This document shows positions 62,053 to 63,384 of a stretch of 63,384 nt of DNA, piece after piece. The translations under genes were made by a program, and so were the position numbers. Source of the DNA: Saksenaea vasiformis B4078 (Eukaryota > Mucoromycota > Mucoromycetes > Mucorales > Saksenaeaceae); assembly GCA_000697055.1 (NCBI GenBank), contig JNDT01001637.1, forward strand, positions 1-63,384, in the 5' to 3' direction. The notes below the pieces were generated by a model that did no database searches, had not been told where the DNA came from, and saw nothing but the letters and a program-made list of their open reading frames with translations. Each line of letters starts with the position of its first letter. Position 1 is the stretch's first letter.

Positions 62053-63271
62053 CGAATGTAAACGATGTCACGTCATTTGACGTTGATATGTTTGCGGATG
62101 ATATACAAAATGAGTAGACAGAACTGTCTCGTTCAAATCCATTCGTTTTAACTGAAAGATCGCGGGAAGGAGGTAGTCATGTAGACATCAACCTTATGCG
62201 AATGCGTACATTGACAGAAGCCCCAATATTTTCTGATGATAACAGAGATGAAAGCTTAACAGGCTTTATCCATTTTCCAGATAGACTATGTGTGTAGCGT
62301 GAGCATAAAGCTAGAACGAATGCTTCCTATAGAAAACACACCCACAGCAAATCGAAAAGATGTTTGATTTGGTGATTGAAGAAGGACGAACAGCAAAGAA
62401 GCAGCATTCATCACAGGTATAAATGCCCGAATCGCACAACATTATATCAAAATGTACAACCGGGATGAAAAAAGACGTCTCCCTGGTTTGAGGGAATGCC
62501 TTGTGCGAGGTGTCCTTTTTTTTTGTTCGTGCTGGAGCTTACCACCCAGAGGAAATACATTAGGCCTTCTAGTAGGCTGACTGAAGCTCACTTCCGCTTT
62601 CTGGTAGACTAGTTTGTATAAAAACGTGACTTCTATCCTGATTGGTATAAGGAGAAGGCTTTGTGAAGCTTTGCATAGACATGTAATTAATTAATAAATG
62701 CCCTATAACTTTCAAGAAGCTGTAAAAGCTTCCTGAAGCAAGGAATTCTGGTCGAGTCTTAGCATTACCGAAAAGAACGATACAAGAACCGACTTTCATA
62801 AAAAATAATGTTTCTGTTGACAAAGCTGTATCTATCTTCATATACAAAGAAGGTCTGGTATCGACAAGGAAAGCATGCTACTTTCATCATCAGATTGCCA
62901 GATGTGGATCGGCGTGGTACCGTATTCATTGCTGCTGTCTACAGTACGAGCAGGTCCAAAAATTGAGGTAGATAATTCTGTGTGTGAGATAAAGGGAAGG
63001 CCAAGATTTGGAGTGTATCGCAACTTGGCTATCAAGGCCAATGACAGTTACCAAGGTCAGTAATCGTCCCCAAAGCTACATTATGACCTCCAATCAATAT
63101 TCCAACGTTGAAAAGATAAGCCTGTTAGCGGAGTCCATTCAAGTGGGAAGTCTCGACACATTGCAAAAGTTGTCAAAAGCGAAAAACAGTCTTCTCTTTT
63201 TTCTCTTCTTCTCACCTAGCCTACCTTTACCCTATTCTCTTTGACGTCTTCTATTCCCTTTCTCTTTTAAC
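62053..63271. other. Gene-poor region with possible relic ORF fragments
   Basis: The plus strand at 62035-62300 reads as coding-like pieces (DVTSFDVDMFADDIQNE, then SHVDINLMRMRTLTEAPIFS) separated by stop codons, suggesting a decayed ORF. Minus-strand ORFs at 62847-62569 and 63041-62838 have no signature. A CT-rich tract lies at about 63190-63265, before the last ATG. Confidence 0.4.
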
Positions 63272-63384
63272 ATGGAGCTTACCTTGACTGAAGTTATCTA
63301 CGTAACACTCTGGTTAATCGTTCGCGTGGTTAACTTGTCGGTGCACTCCTTGATCACATATAAAAAACATTTGCGAATTTTGAA
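63272..63384 (+). CDS. Start of a gene truncated by the window end
   Basis: An ATG preceded by a CT-rich tract (typical of 5' leaders elsewhere in this window) opens a frame to the last base: MELTLTEVIYVTLWLIVRVV NLSVHSLI..., with a hydrophobic N-terminal stretch. It could be a signal anchor or first membrane helix. Only 37 codons are visible, so no family can be named. Confidence 0.35.
   Translation, partial: MELTLTEVIYVTLWLIVRVVNLSVHSLITYKKHLRIL

Overview
The window is nuclear DNA from a filamentous fungus. Genes are split by many 45-90 bp GT-AG introns, intergenic DNA is AT-rich with homopolymer and CT/GA runs, and the gene set is fungal. A RegA-like receiver/PDE gene, BLOC-1 subunit 1, a U11/U12-48K-like minor-spliceosome protein, a CSL transcription factor and a Mutator-like transposase remnant together suggest an early-diverging fungus, probably Mucoromycota (Mucorales-like). 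The species assignment is inference. I resolved exon structures by hand; nearly all multi-exon models sum to a whole number of codons.

Layout. 1-2.9 kb: mobile-element-like sequence (a partial spliced gene on the left edge that may be Fanzor/TnpB-like, and a broken MULE transposase with a SWIM finger). 3.4-6.2 kb: syntaxin-8-like SNARE (-), a hypothetical membrane protein, a Mim2-like mitochondrial import factor and a tiny spliced ORF. 7.6-9.7 kb: C2-AGC kinase of the Ypk1/Gad8 type. 11.1-14.1 kb: cyclic-nucleotide phosphodiesterase with an N-terminal degenerate receiver domain. 17.3-21.1 kb: CSL (RBP-J/Cbf11/12-type) factor (-). 22.2-23.0 kb: BLOC1S1 (-) with an 80-codon membrane ORF whose stop lies 5 nt before its ATG. 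26.4-27.8 kb: disordered acidic protein with four basic-hydrophobic motifs. 28.2-33.7 kb: V-ATPase subunit H converging on bifunctional ADE5,7. 35.5-41.9 kb: two head-to-tail secreted subtilisin-like proteases with identical internal exon lengths. 43.4-45.4 kb: a hypothetical gene and the U11/U12-48K homologue (-). 46.1-50.4 kb: a pair of secreted lipocalin-like proteins with TATA boxes at identical spacing, separated by gene-poor DNA that holds an inverted repeat. 53.2-55.3 kb: EF-hand alternative NADH dehydrogenase. 56.3-59.0 kb: coiled-coil protein. 59.2-60.6 kb: CDK7 (-). 61.4-62.1 kb: unrecognised spliced basic protein (-). 63.3 kb: start of a gene cut by the window end.

Functional themes. 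Signalling genes (Ypk-type kinase, REC-PDE, CDK7, CSL) and endolysosomal genes (Syn8, BLOC1S1, V-ATPase H) lie among housekeeping metabolism (ADE5,7, NDE, Mim2). Two local duplications (subtilases, lipocalins) make secreted proteins. No operon-like logic is expected, and I see no biosynthetic cluster. I found no convincing tRNA, rRNA or CRISPR array.
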